From assembly GCA_036267355.1 (NCBI GenBank), contig DATAWG010000130.1:1-64000 (forward strand): a DNA stretch of 64,000 nt. Direction: 5' to 3'. The notes beneath the pieces were generated by a model, which saw only the letters and a list, made by a program, of their open reading frames with translations, was not told the DNA's origin and ran no database searches. Below are positions 41,181-50,474 of this stretch, piece after piece (position 1 is the first letter of the stretch; each line of letters begins with the position of its first letter). The translations under genes were made by a program, and so were the position numbers. The stretch is from Pirellulales bacterium (GTDB lineage Bacteria; Planctomycetota; Planctomycetia; Pirellulales; DATAWG01).

Positions 41181-43616
41181 ATGTCCGGCACGCTCCCAAC
41201 TTGGCTCGAGCCCTACTTCGGCGTCGACAGCGGCGCGCGCGGAGAAGGCACGCTGTGGCGGCTCGGGCATTCTTGGCCGTGGCAGGCTTGGGTCACGCTG
41301 CTGGCCATCGCGGCGATGATCGCGCTGGTGGCGATCGTGTATGCGTTTGAAATCGGTCCGGCGGGCCGGTTTCGCCGCATCTTTTTGGCGGCGCTGCGGC
41401 TCTCGGCAATCGGCTTGGTGCTGCTGATGATTGGCCAGTGGGTGTTGGAAATGAATCCGACGCAGCTTCCTTACCTGGTCGTGCTGGTCGACGATTCTGA
41501 AAGCATGCGGATCGCCGATCACTACGACAAGGATTCGCTGCGCGCGGACATGGCTCGCCGAATCAAGGCCGCGGGGCTCGACGGCCTGACGCGGCTGAAT
41601 CAGGCGAAAACGCTGCTGTTGGAAGACGACGCCGCGCTGCTGCGAACGCTCGATAGCCGCTACAAATTGCGGGTCTATTTCTGCTCCGAACTCGCTCGGC
41701 TTCAGCCGGGCAACGTCGGCCAACTTCGCGACGCGATCCGCCGGCTCGAACCGAACGGCAAGGCGACGCGCCTCGGCGATTGCCTGCGAACCGTCCTCGG
41801 CGATCAAGGCCTGAGCGGAGTCGCAGCCGTCGTGCTCATGACCGACGGCATCACGACCGACGGCCAGCGGCTAGTCGGGCAGGTGGCCGCCGGCGGAGAT
41901 TCAAGCGCCGCCGATAGCCTCGCGGCCGAAGGGGGGGCCGCCGATCTCGCCCGGGCCAAAGGCGTCCCGATCTTCGCCGTCGGGCTGGGAAGCGAACAGC
42001 CGTTGCACGATCTGGAACTCTCCGACCTGCGGGTTTCCGATGTCGCATTTGTCGACGACATGCTCACATTCCGTTTCACGCTCATAGCGACGGGCTACGC
42101 CGGCAAGCAGGTCGAAGTGCGGCTGATGGACAAGAAATCGGGCGCCGTATTGGCCCGCCAAACCGTGACGCTCGCCGTCGACCACAAGCCGCAGGAGCTG
42201 ACGCTGTCGCATCGGCCCGACAAGGTCGGCCAGTTCGACTATGTCGTCGAAGTCGATCGCCTGCCCGACGAAGTGCGCGACGACAACAATCAGCTCGAAC
42301 GTCAAGTCACGGTTCGCAAGGCGCAGATTCGCGTCCTTTTAGTGCAGGCCTATCCGAACTACGAGTTTCGCTATTTGAAGAATCTTTTGGAGCGCGACAA
42401 CACGATCGAGCTCCATTCGCTGCTGCAAGATGCCGACGTGGAATACGCGTCGGCCGACAAGTCGGCGCTTGCGGTGTTTCCGGTGCGGCGCGAGGATTTA
42501 TTCAACTACGACGTGGTGATCTTCGGCGACGTGAATCCGGCCCTGTTGAGCGCGACCGCCCTAAGCAATCTCTCCGATTTCGTCGTGCAAAAAGGGGGCG
42601 GATTGGTGATGATCGCCGGGCCGGCCTACGATCCGCTCGCCTACCGCGGCACTCCGCTTGCGCCGCTGGTGCCGATCGATTTGAGCACCGCCGTGGCTCC
42701 CGATCCGCGCCGAGCGATCACCGATGGTTTCGTCATGCGGCCGACGACCGACGGCCTCAACGAGCCGAATATGCAGCTCGGCGACACGCCGGCCGATACC
42801 GTGCAAATCTGGCAAAAACTGCCGCCTCTCTACTGGCTGCTCGAAGCGCAACCGAAAGAATCAGCCGAGGTGTTGGCCGAGCATCCGACACGCCATGCGC
42901 CCGATGGCCGGCCGCTGCCGGTCATCCTCGAGCGTCGCGCGGGGGCGGGCATGGTGCTGTTCCACGCAACCGACGAAACATGGCGCTGGCGTTATCAGGT
43001 CGGCGATGTGTTCTTTGCGCGGTATTGGATTCAAACGATTCGCTATCTCAGCCGCACGAAACTACTGGGGAAAGATCAGGTAGCCCGGCTTACGACCAAC
43101 CGCAAGCAATACGATCAGGGCGAGCCGGTCCGCTTGCGACTCGAATTCACCGACCCGCGGCAGTCGCCCGCCGATGGCCGCGATGTCACCGTGTTGCTGC
43201 GCCACTCCGATCAGGCCGAGCGGCAGTTGAAGCTGGCCCGCAGCCCGGCGAATCACGATCTCTTCCAAGCGACGCTCGACCCGTTGGCCGCCGGAAACTA
43301 TCAAGCCGTGGTGGTCAATCCGGCACTCGCCGGCGAGCCGTCGGCCAGTTTTCATGTGCGCGTGTCGGAGGTCGAATTCGAGCGCACGCAGATGGATGCG
43401 GCGGAGCTGCAAGGAGCGGCCGACAAAACGAAGGGCCGCTTTTATACCTGGCAAACGGTCCACACGCTGCTCGATGATTTGCCAGCCGGCCGGCATGTGC
43501 CGATGAAGCCGACGGGCCCGCCGATGGAACTTTGGAACCGCTGGCCGGTCCTGCTGTTGCTGCTCATGGTGCTAGTCGCCGAATGGACGCTTCGAAAGCG
43601 AAGCGGAATGATATAA
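41181..43616 (+). CDS. vWA / glutamine-amidotransferase-like membrane protein
   Basis: 811 residues. Two N-terminal membrane helices (about 35-56 and 68-88) precede a vWA domain with MIDAS D104-D-S106-E-S108 and a later MTDGITTDG. A Rossmann-like, class-I-amidotransferase-shaped domain follows (about 380-520, for example VRVLLVQAYPNYEFRYLKNLL), in which no Cys-His-Glu triad is seen, so it is probably a binding fold. A C-terminal membrane helix is at about 785-803. Such two-part proteins are typical companions of BatA-like genes. Fourth gene of the run, 70 nt after the previous one. Confidence 0.88.
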   Translation: MSGTLPTWLEPYFGVDSGARGEGTLWRLGHSWPWQAWVTLLAIAAMIALVAIVYAFEIGPAGRFRRIFLAALRLSAIGLVLLMIGQWVLEMNPTQLPYLVVLVDDSESMRIADHYDKDSLRADMARRIKAAGLDGLTRLNQAKTLLLEDDAALLRTLDSRYKLRVYFCSELARLQPGNVGQLRDAIRRLEPNGKATRLGDCLRTVLGDQGLSGVAAVVLMTDGITTDGQRLVGQVAAGGDSSAADSLAAEGGAADLARAKGVPIFAVGLGSEQPLHDLELSDLRVSDVAFVDDMLTFRFTLIATGYAGKQVEVRLMDKKSGAVLARQTVTLAVDHKPQELTLSHRPDKVGQFDYVVEVDRLPDEVRDDNNQLERQVTVRKAQIRVLLVQAYPNYEFRYLKNLLERDNTIELHSLLQDADVEYASADKSALAVFPVRREDLFNYDVVIFGDVNPALLSATALSNLSDFVVQKGGGLVMIAGPAYDPLAYRGTPLAPLVPIDLSTAVAPDPRRAITDGFVMRPTTDGLNEPNMQLGDTPADTVQIWQKLPPLYWLLEAQPKESAEVLAEHPTRHAPDGRPLPVILERRAGAGMVLFHATDETWRWRYQVGDVFFARYWIQTIRYLSRTKLLGKDQVARLTTNRKQYDQGEPVRLRLEFTDPRQSPADGRDVTVLLRHSDQAERQLKLARSPANHDLFQATLDPLAAGNYQAVVVNPALAGEPSASFHVRVSEVEFERTQMDAAELQGAADKTKGRFYTWQTVHTLLDDLPAGRHVPMKPTGPPMELWNRWPVLLLLLMVLVAEWTLRKRSGMI

Positions 43617-43694
43617 TCGGGCGGGCAAATCACGAATGCCGAAGCTCGAATGTCTAATGAATGACGAAGCCCGAATGACGAACCGGCGTTCGTC

Positions 43695-43731
43695 TTCCTA
43701 ATCCCTCACCCTCACCCTCACCCTTCCCCCG
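43695..43731 (+). promoter_or_regulatory. C-rich start-abutting tract before the coiled-coil gene
   Basis: CTAATCCCTCACCCTCACCC-type sequence up to one base before ATG 43732; no Shine-Dalgarno site. Confidence 0.6.
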
Positions 43732-46700
43732 ATGCATCCACTTCAGCAGCAGCTTGCCGCGGCTCGTCGGCGGATTCGCCGGCTGCTGCTGCTGTTTGGA
43801 GTTGCGCGGGTGGGGAGCGTCGTGATCGCGGCCGCGGCGCTGCTTGCTATTGCCGATTTCCTGCTTCGCTTCGACGATCGGGGAGTGCGCTGGATCTGCT
43901 TGCTGGCCTTGATCGCAACGGCGATTTGGGCCGTTGTGCGGTATCTGGTCCCGGCAATTCGCCAACCGCTTCGCGATGTGGTCGTGGCCGGTCGGATCGA
44001 ACGCCGCTTTGCCGGTCTCGGGGATCAGCTTTCCAGCACGATCGAGTTTCTCCACCAGCGCGAAGACGATCCGCTCGCCGGCTCGGCCGAGTTGCGGCGT
44101 GCGGCGGTGGCCCAGGCCGAAGCCGAAATTGCGCCGCTCGATTGGCAAAGGGCCATCGATCGCCGACCGGCATTCCGGGCCGTGGCGGCGCTGTGCGCGG
44201 TCGCGATCGTGGCTGGAGCCGTGGGCGCCGCCAGCCCGGCCAACGCCCGGCTCGCGATCGCTCGGCTCTTCAATCCGCTCAGCGACGCGGTTTGGCCGTC
44301 GGCGAACGATCTTGCATTTACGCACCGCGTCGATCGGGTCGCATACGGCCAGCCGTTCGAAGTCGAGCTCAAAGATCGCAAAGGCAATTTGCCCGATGTG
44401 GTAAAAATCCAATACCGCATTCCACCCGCGGAAGGCATTGCTGGAACCGGCAGCGCCGCAGAACGAAGTGCCGCCGACGGCTCGCCGAAAATCGAAACCC
44501 ACGCCATGCAGCGCATCGGCGACCTGATGGTGGCCCGGCGGGAGCGCGTCGATCGGCCGTTCGACTATCGGGCGGAAGGGGGCGACGATCGCCAAATGCC
44601 CTGGATTCACGTCGACGTGGTGCAGCCGCCGCGCATCGACTCGCTGGCCATCACGTTGCATCCGCCGCGCTATACAGGCTGGCCCGATCAGCCCGGCCAG
44701 CGGCGGATCGTCGCCCTCCGCGGCACGGCGGTCGGGATGTCGGGCCGCGCCAGTAAGCCGCTCGCATCCGCGACGCTGAATCTGCCGGGCGGACAGACCA
44801 TCGCAGCCGAGATTTCTGGCGATGGATCGACGTTCGTCATCCCGCTCAAGCCATCGGGCAGGTTGGCCCGAAGCGAAAGCAGCGCGGCAGCCGGTTCGCC
44901 GCAGCCGTTCGTCGTGGATCGCTCGGGGCCGTATTGGTTCGAGCTGCGCGATCGGGAAGGGCTTGCCGGCGGTGATGCGGATCGCTGGGACATTCAGGCG
45001 GTCGTCGATGGGCCGCCGTCGGTGTCGATCAACGAACCGGCGGCAAATCTGTTGGTGACGCCCGGCGCAACGGTGAAAATAAAGGTCGCCGCGAAGGATG
45101 ATTTGGCACTCCACGCCGTCGCGCTGATGTACACGCGCTCCGATCGGACCGACCTGGGACAAGTCGCGATGCCGGCCCTCTTCGCCGGGCCCGAACCCAT
45201 ACCACCGGCGACCGCGCCCGTGTCTGTCGGCATGCTGCCCGGCGACGGCCGCACGCTGGATTTCGCCTGGCAATTGGGCCCCTTGGGCTTGAAGCCGGGC
45301 ACGAACGTGTTGCTCACCGCGACCGCCTCCGACTACGCCGCGCAAATCACCGCTAGTTCGCCGCGGCGCATTTCGATCATCACGGCCGACGATTTCGAAG
45401 ATCATCTGTCGGCCCGCGAATCGGTGATTCTCGACGAATTAGCCCGGCTACTCAAACTCGAGCAATCGTCGCGCCAGGAAACGGCTGCGCTGGAAACACA
45501 GACGAGCAAGGTCGGCCGGCTGACCAAGGCCGACGTCGATCAACTTCGCGCCGAGGAATTGAACCAGCGGCAGATTCGCCGTGGACTGGTCGGTTCGGCG
45601 GAGGGCGTGCGGTCGTCGGTCGTTGCTCTGCTAGAAGAGCTGGCGAGCAATCACGTCGACAATTCGGTGTTGCAACGCCGCATGCAGGGGATCGCCGACG
45701 GCTTGGCGCGGCTCGATCAGAACGAGCTGCCGGCCGCCGAACAATCGCTTACCGCCGCGCTAAAGGACGCCGAAGACGCGCCCGAGCCCGCGCCGCTTCC
45801 CGTCGCTGGTCGTCGCTCGCTGGCCGATGCGGGCCGGTCGCAAGAATCGATCGCCGCGGCGCTCGAGGCGATGTTGGGGGATCTCGCCGAATGGAATAGC
45901 TTCCGCGGCTTGGGGCGGCAACTCGCTCAGCTTCGCCGTGATCAGGCCGATCTCGAAAAGGGCACCAAGGACATCGGCGCAACGACGCTGACCGACGACA
46001 TCCACGATCTGAGCCCGCAGCAACAGGCCGATCTGAAGAAACTCGGTGATCGGCAGGCCGATCTGGCTCGGCAGTTGGACAAGCTGGTGTCACGAATGGA
46101 ACAAGTCGGCGGACAATTGTCGAAAAGCGAGCCCTTGTCGGCTCAGTCGCTCGCCGACGCTCTCGACCTGGCCCGGCAAAAAACCCCAGGCAGCGAAATG
46201 CTCGGCGCGGCCGACAACGTGGCCCAGAATCGGCTTGGTAAAGCGCTCGCCCAACAGGCGGCTGCCGGCGCCACCATTGATGAAATGCTCGACATCCTGG
46301 CCAATCGCCGCGATCAAGAGCTTTCGCATCTCGTCGCGAAGCTTCGCGATGCCGAGCAGCAACTCGCTGGCCTGCGAAAGCAACAAGACGGATTGCGAAA
46401 GCGACTGAAAGAGTTGGCCGCCGATAGCGGGAAAATAGACGATTCGCACTCGGGCAATTCCGATCCGCGCAATTCCGGATCGAGCGGCGCGGCGCGAAAG
46501 GCCGAGCTGCAGCGATTGGCCCGGCAGCAGCACGATTTGCAAGAGCAGGCCGAGCGGCTGGTCCGCCAGCTCCAGCGTTTGCAAGCCCAGCGTGCCGCCG
46601 ACGCCACCGCCCGGGCCGGCGGAGCGATGAAAAGCGCCGGGCAAGCGGCTGAACAGGGCGAGGCCGGCGAAGCGGGCGACAACGCCGCCGCGGCCCAAAA

Positions 46701-47433
46701 AGATCTCGACGACGCCCGACGGCAATTGGCCGAGGTCCGCCGCAAAGCAGAAACCGATCTTGCCCGGCAGCAGCTTGCCAAGCTCGACGATTCCTTGAAG
46801 GGATTGGTTGACATCCAGCAGCGCACGCTCGACGACACCATCCGATTGGAAAAGCTGCGCAATGCCGAAGGCGAGCTGACTCGCGCTCAAGCGCAATCGG
46901 TGCTCGATTTGGGCCGCCAGCAACAATCGCTGGCCGGCGAGACCGAGCAGTTGGCCGCGAAACTGGTCGGAGCAGAAGCGTTTCAGTATGTGCTGCAGGA
47001 ATCTGCCGCGGAAATGACGCGCACGGCCGCCCGCCTTTCCGATCGCGACACGAGTGCCGCCACGCAGCAACTCGAGCAAGACGTGCTCGAGCGATTGCAG
47101 GAATTGATCGCGGCCATGAAGCAAGACCCGCCGCAGCCGAATCCACGGCCCGGCGGCAAGAATGGGCCCAACGGCGGCGGCGGAAAATCCGATAAGCAGC
47201 AAATCCGCTCCCTGGCCGAAGTTCGCCTGATCCGCTTGATGCAAGACGATTTGAATCGCCGCACCCGCCGGCTCGACGAAGCGGTCGGCGGCGGTCGAAC
47301 GCCGACCGACGACCAGCGGCGAGAATTTGCCGCGCTGACGACCGAACAAGGCCGCCTGGCCGAACTCACGATCAAGTTGGTCGGCGACAGCAGCGACGAT
47401 GCTCCGCCGAACAAGAAAGACGCGACGCCATGA
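43732..47433 (+). CDS. Giant membrane-anchored coiled-coil protein (DUF4175-like)
   Basis: 1,233 residues. Hydrophobic segments at about 28-45, 53-72 and 147-168 anchor it. A beta-rich region follows (about 180-560, repeated Ig-like strands around FEVELKDRKGNL and SINEPAANLLVTPG), and then a long helical, Gln/Arg/Leu-rich coiled coil (about 565-1190). The arrangement resembles DUF4175-type proteins, which are of unknown role. The stop overlaps the next start by four bases (ATGA), so the two are coupled. Fifth gene in the run. It could be the structural backbone of a membrane-spanning complex with the vWA proteins; this is inference. Confidence 0.86.
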   Translation: MHPLQQQLAAARRRIRRLLLLFGVARVGSVVIAAAALLAIADFLLRFDDRGVRWICLLALIATAIWAVVRYLVPAIRQPLRDVVVAGRIERRFAGLGDQLSSTIEFLHQREDDPLAGSAELRRAAVAQAEAEIAPLDWQRAIDRRPAFRAVAALCAVAIVAGAVGAASPANARLAIARLFNPLSDAVWPSANDLAFTHRVDRVAYGQPFEVELKDRKGNLPDVVKIQYRIPPAEGIAGTGSAAERSAADGSPKIETHAMQRIGDLMVARRERVDRPFDYRAEGGDDRQMPWIHVDVVQPPRIDSLAITLHPPRYTGWPDQPGQRRIVALRGTAVGMSGRASKPLASATLNLPGGQTIAAEISGDGSTFVIPLKPSGRLARSESSAAAGSPQPFVVDRSGPYWFELRDREGLAGGDADRWDIQAVVDGPPSVSINEPAANLLVTPGATVKIKVAAKDDLALHAVALMYTRSDRTDLGQVAMPALFAGPEPIPPATAPVSVGMLPGDGRTLDFAWQLGPLGLKPGTNVLLTATASDYAAQITASSPRRISIITADDFEDHLSARESVILDELARLLKLEQSSRQETAALETQTSKVGRLTKADVDQLRAEELNQRQIRRGLVGSAEGVRSSVVALLEELASNHVDNSVLQRRMQGIADGLARLDQNELPAAEQSLTAALKDAEDAPEPAPLPVAGRRSLADAGRSQESIAAALEAMLGDLAEWNSFRGLGRQLAQLRRDQADLEKGTKDIGATTLTDDIHDLSPQQQADLKKLGDRQADLARQLDKLVSRMEQVGGQLSKSEPLSAQSLADALDLARQKTPGSEMLGAADNVAQNRLGKALAQQAAAGATIDEMLDILANRRDQELSHLVAKLRDAEQQLAGLRKQQDGLRKRLKELAADSGKIDDSHSGNSDPRNSGSSGAARKAELQRLARQQHDLQEQAERLVRQLQRLQAQRAADATARAGGAMKSAGQAAEQGEAGEAGDNAAAAQKDLDDARRQLAEVRRKAETDLARQQLAKLDDSLKGLVDIQQRTLDDTIRLEKLRNAEGELTRAQAQSVLDLGRQQQSLAGETEQLAAKLVGAEAFQYVLQESAAEMTRTAARLSDRDTSAATQQLEQDVLERLQELIAAMKQDPPQPNPRPGGKNGPNGGGGKSDKQQIRSLAEVRLIRLMQDDLNRRTRRLDEAVGGGRTPTDDQRREFAALTTEQGRLAELTIKLVGDSSDDAPPNKKDATP

Positions 47434-48326
47434 CCCGCACTGTCATCGCTTTTTGCTTTGCCGCTTGCTTTGCGGTCTGCCTCGCGCTTGCGGTTTCGCG
47501 CGTGGCCCAGGCCGCCGACCCGGCGTCTCCCTCGGAAAAACCGGCGGCAAGCAAGCCCGCTGCGGGTTCTCTCGACGACCAATTGCTTCAAGGTTTGGAC
47601 AATAGTCTCGACGGCCAGTTGCTCGGCGACGAGGGCAAAAAGCCGATCGACAAACCGGCAAAACCTGCCGCCACACCGCCCGCCGATCAAAAACCGGCAG
47701 CCGGCAAGGCCGCCGATCAAGCCGCTCCGGCGAAGGAAAGACCATTGAAAAAACCGTCGCCGCTGCTCGATCCGCTGGACGAAGAATTGGAGAATTCGCT
47801 GTCGGCCGGCGAAGACATCGGTAGCCCCGGCGAAGACTCGAAGAATCCGCTGGCGCGAATCGTGGTGCACATGCGGCAAGTGCAGCAGCGGCTTGCCCAA
47901 AGCAAATCCGATGGACTTACGCAGCACGAGCAGCAGCGAATCTCCGATGAACTGAAGTCGCTGGTCGACCAACTTGCCGAGCAACAGCGACAGCAGCAAT
48001 CGCAAGCCGACCCGTCGGCTTCGCAGCAATCGTCGCGCGGCAATCCGAAGGCCGGCAACGCCCAGGCCGGCAAGGCCCCGCCCGGCGATCCCAATAAAGA
48101 ACCTTCACGGGATAGCTCGAATAAGGTGCGGCCTAACCACTCGGACCGGCCCGACCCGGCGGTGGCCCGCGAGGCGTTGGCCAAGGAACTTGATCGCTTG
48201 CATCTGCCGGCCAAGGACCGCGAGGAAATGCTGCAGGGCGCGCCTGATGAATTTCTACCCGGTCACGAAACATCGATCGAGGAATATTTCAAGCGGCTGG
48301 TGGAGCAAGAAGAAGAGAAGCCGTGA
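47430..48326 (+). CDS. Exported coiled-coil protein with repeat-derived signal peptide
   Basis: 298 residues. The signal peptide (about 1-28, cleavage near AQA-AD) contains residues ALAVSRV whose codons are the family B repeat half CGCTTGCGGTTTCGCGCGT (47485-47503). The mature part is Pro/Ala/Lys-rich, then Gln-rich coiled coil (about 145-200), with a conserved-looking C-terminal block LDRLHLPAKDREEMLQ then EYFKRLVEQEE. It starts on the stop of the preceding gene (ATGA overlap), so translational coupling is likely. Unknown family. Sixth gene of the run. Confidence 0.85.
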   Translation: MTRTVIAFCFAACFAVCLALAVSRVAQAADPASPSEKPAASKPAAGSLDDQLLQGLDNSLDGQLLGDEGKKPIDKPAKPAATPPADQKPAAGKAADQAAPAKERPLKKPSPLLDPLDEELENSLSAGEDIGSPGEDSKNPLARIVVHMRQVQQRLAQSKSDGLTQHEQQRISDELKSLVDQLAEQQRQQQSQADPSASQQSSRGNPKAGNAQAGKAPPGDPNKEPSRDSSNKVRPNHSDRPDPAVAREALAKELDRLHLPAKDREEMLQGAPDEFLPGHETSIEEYFKRLVEQEEEKP

Positions 48327-48376
48327 GGTAAAAGGCTATGAGGCGGCTTTGAGGCTTTGAGGTAGGAGGGGCGAGC

Positions 48377-49486
48377 ATGATTACTGGCAGCGACAAGAGA
48401 TCGGGGCATTCCGCAAGACGCAGGCGGTCGATCGGTCGCATTGTTCGCCGTGGCATCGTCGCGGCGATAGTTTGCGGCTTGGTCGCGGTGGGATTGCGAA
48501 TTGCTCCGGCCCGCGATCCGGGAAGCGATACCGAAAAATCGGGCGCGGAAATGATCACGCCGCGAACGGTCGATGCGGCCCAAAAGGGGCTCGATTTTCT
48601 CGCCGCGCGGCAACACGACGACGGCGCTTTCGGCTCCGGCGGCTATGGCCGCAATGTGGCCGTGGTGGGCCTGGCCGGCATGGCGTTTATCGGCTCGGGG
48701 AGCACGCCAAGCCGCGGACCCTATGGCAAACAGGTCGATCGCTGTGTCGACTACATCCTTTCGCACGCCGAAGAGAGCGGCTTCATCGACGTTTCCTCGG
48801 CGTCGAGCCACGGCCCGATGTATGGGCATGGCTTCGCCACGATGTTTCTCGCCGAGTGTTATGGCATGACGCAGCGCACCGACCTCCGCGAAAAACTAAC
48901 TCGCGCCGTCCAGCTCATCATCAACACGCAGAACAAGGAAGGGGGCTGGCGCTACCAGCCCACGCGCGATCAACTCGCCGACATCTCGGTTACGGTTTGC
49001 GAAGTGATGGCGCTGCGGGCCGCGCGGAATGCCGGTTTGCATGTGCCGAAAGACACCGTTGACCGGGCCGTGGCGTATATCAAGAAGAGCCAAAACGAAG
49101 ACGGCGGCTTCATGTATATGCTCAGCGGCGGCGGGCCGAGCGCCTTCCCGCGCTCCGCGGCCGCGGTCGTGGCCCTCTACAGCGCGGGAATCTACGAGGG
49201 CCCGGAGCTCGAAAAGGGCCTGCAATACATCCTCCAATCGCCGCAGACCGACGACATTGTCCGCGAAGGGCATTATTTCTACGGCCACTACTATGCCGTG
49301 CAAGCCATGTGGCAAGCGGGGGGCGATTACTGGAAGCATTGGTTTCCCGCCATCCGCGATGCGCTCCTCAAGCGACAAAACGACGACGGCTCCTGGTCCG
49401 ACCCCATCGGATCCGAATACGGCACGAGCATGGCGCTGATTATCTTGCAAATCCCGAACAACTACCTGCCGATCTTTCAACGCTAA
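48377..49486 (+). CDS. Exported squalene/prenyltransferase-type alpha-toroid protein
   Basis: 369 residues. An Arg-rich N-terminus and a hydrophobic segment (about 27-41) suggest a signal anchor. From about 65 it is an alpha/alpha-toroid with repeats FLAARQHDDGAFGSGG, IINTQNKEGGWRYQP, YIKKSQNEDGGFMY and LLKRQNDDGSWSD, the QW-like pattern of terpene cyclases and prenyltransferases. There is no DxDD acid motif, so cyclase activity is doubtful. It has an AGGAGG ribosome site 7 nt before the ATG, unlike the C-rich leaders upstream. Seventh and last gene of the run. A larger relative is at 31924-33753. Confidence 0.87.
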   Translation: MITGSDKRSGHSARRRRSIGRIVRRGIVAAIVCGLVAVGLRIAPARDPGSDTEKSGAEMITPRTVDAAQKGLDFLAARQHDDGAFGSGGYGRNVAVVGLAGMAFIGSGSTPSRGPYGKQVDRCVDYILSHAEESGFIDVSSASSHGPMYGHGFATMFLAECYGMTQRTDLREKLTRAVQLIINTQNKEGGWRYQPTRDQLADISVTVCEVMALRAARNAGLHVPKDTVDRAVAYIKKSQNEDGGFMYMLSGGGPSAFPRSAAAVVALYSAGIYEGPELEKGLQYILQSPQTDDIVREGHYFYGHYYAVQAMWQAGGDYWKHWFPAIRDALLKRQNDDGSWSDPIGSEYGTSMALIILQIPNNYLPIFQR

Positions 49487-49820
49487 GCTTTGCCTCAAAA
49501 CTCGCCGCGCGGCACACGAGCCCGAAAGCATTAGCGAGGGAATCCTTGACAGACCGGACCTGCTCCGCGTTGCTTGAGCTGCGGGCTGGTGTTTTGAGAC
49601 AAAGCTAAAAGCGGCGGCGGGCGATCAGCGCTTTCCGTGCGGCGGTCCATACGATAATCTGCTGATGGCCGCATGAAAAATCCGTTTCGTGGCGAGGCCC
49701 TCCCTCGCTAACGCTTCGGGCTAGTGTTCGATCGAGAATCGGGCATGGCAGCCCGAAGCGCCGGCGAGGGACGCGCGGCCATGTCGCAATCGGGCATCCG
49801 TCGTATTCGAGGCATATCAC
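49487..49820. other. Repeat-containing gap behind the operon
   Basis: No gene is seen. A half copy of family G lies at about 49511-49530 and a complete one at 49701-49771. Confidence 0.6.
49701..49771. repeat. Palindromic element, family G
   Basis: 22-nt arms 49701-49722 and 49750-49771 with three differences flank a 27-nt spacer. Core motif CTCGCTAACGCTTCGGGCT. A related imperfect element is at 5424-5481. Confidence 0.75.
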
Positions 49821-50384
49821 TTGGCGCAGCGCAAACCAGGCCGCAAGCCGCCGCGAGCAGCGGAACCACCACGGCCCTCGATCCAAGAAGTGCAATTGCG
49901 CCGCGCCGGCGACGCGGGCTGGGAACTCGCGCATCCGCGCTGCGCCCGCGAGCGCGACGACGACATGGCCGAGATTCGCGCGATGCTGGCGGCCGGTGAG
50001 CTCGAGATCGCCCGCGACGAACTGATTTGGCTGCTCGACGGATGCCACGCGTATATCGACGCTCATCGGCTGCTCGGCGAACTGGCGCTTGCGGACGAAG
50101 ATCTGCCGCTTGCCCGAGGGCATTTCGGGGCGGCATTCACCGTCGGCCAGCGAGCGATTCGCCGGGCGGGCGATCCGCGGCCGGTGCCGTATGCCCTGCC
50201 GGGCAACCAAGCATTTCACGAGTCGGGCAAGGGGCTGGCGTGGTGCTTGTCGAAATTGGGCAAGACGGATTTGGCGGCCGAGGTCGTGGCGTTTCTGATA
50301 AGTTGTGATCCCTCCGATCCGCTTGCGCTGCGGCGCGTTCACACGGGCGACGGCGGCGGTTGCAACGAGGCGCCCGGGAAGTAA
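49821..50384 (+). CDS. Small helical-repeat (TPR-like) protein
   Basis: 187 residues from a TTG start at 49821 (GAGG 8 nt before). The N-terminal 30 residues are basic and Pro-rich (AQRKPGRKPPRAAEPPRP). The rest is helical, with repeats like MLAAGELEIARDELIWLLDGCHAYIDAHRLLGELAL and GKGLAWCLSKLGKTDLAAEV, consistent with two to three TPR-like pairs. Probably a soluble protein-protein interaction module. No partner is adjacent. The minus-strand frame over it is a shadow. Confidence 0.75.
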   Translation: MAQRKPGRKPPRAAEPPRPSIQEVQLRRAGDAGWELAHPRCARERDDDMAEIRAMLAAGELEIARDELIWLLDGCHAYIDAHRLLGELALADEDLPLARGHFGAAFTVGQRAIRRAGDPRPVPYALPGNQAFHESGKGLAWCLSKLGKTDLAAEVVAFLISCDPSDPLALRRVHTGDGGGCNEAPGK

Positions 50385-50385
50385 C

Positions 50386-50454
50386 AACGCGCGAAACCGC
50401 AAGCGCGATTCGACAGCGTTCGGAGTTGGATGCTCGCTTGCGGTTTTGCGCGTC
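50386..50454. repeat. Palindromic element, family B
   Basis: 19-nt arms 50387-50405 and 50435-50453 differ by one base. It lies between the convergent TPR-like and PpiC genes. There is no T-run. Confidence 0.8.
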
Positions 50455-50474
50455 TGCGGTAGACGGAAATCTGC

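Noticed and set aside
49605-50402. 265-residue minus-strand frame
   Set aside because: Overlaps the TPR-like gene in antisense and shows only Arg-rich low-information sequence.
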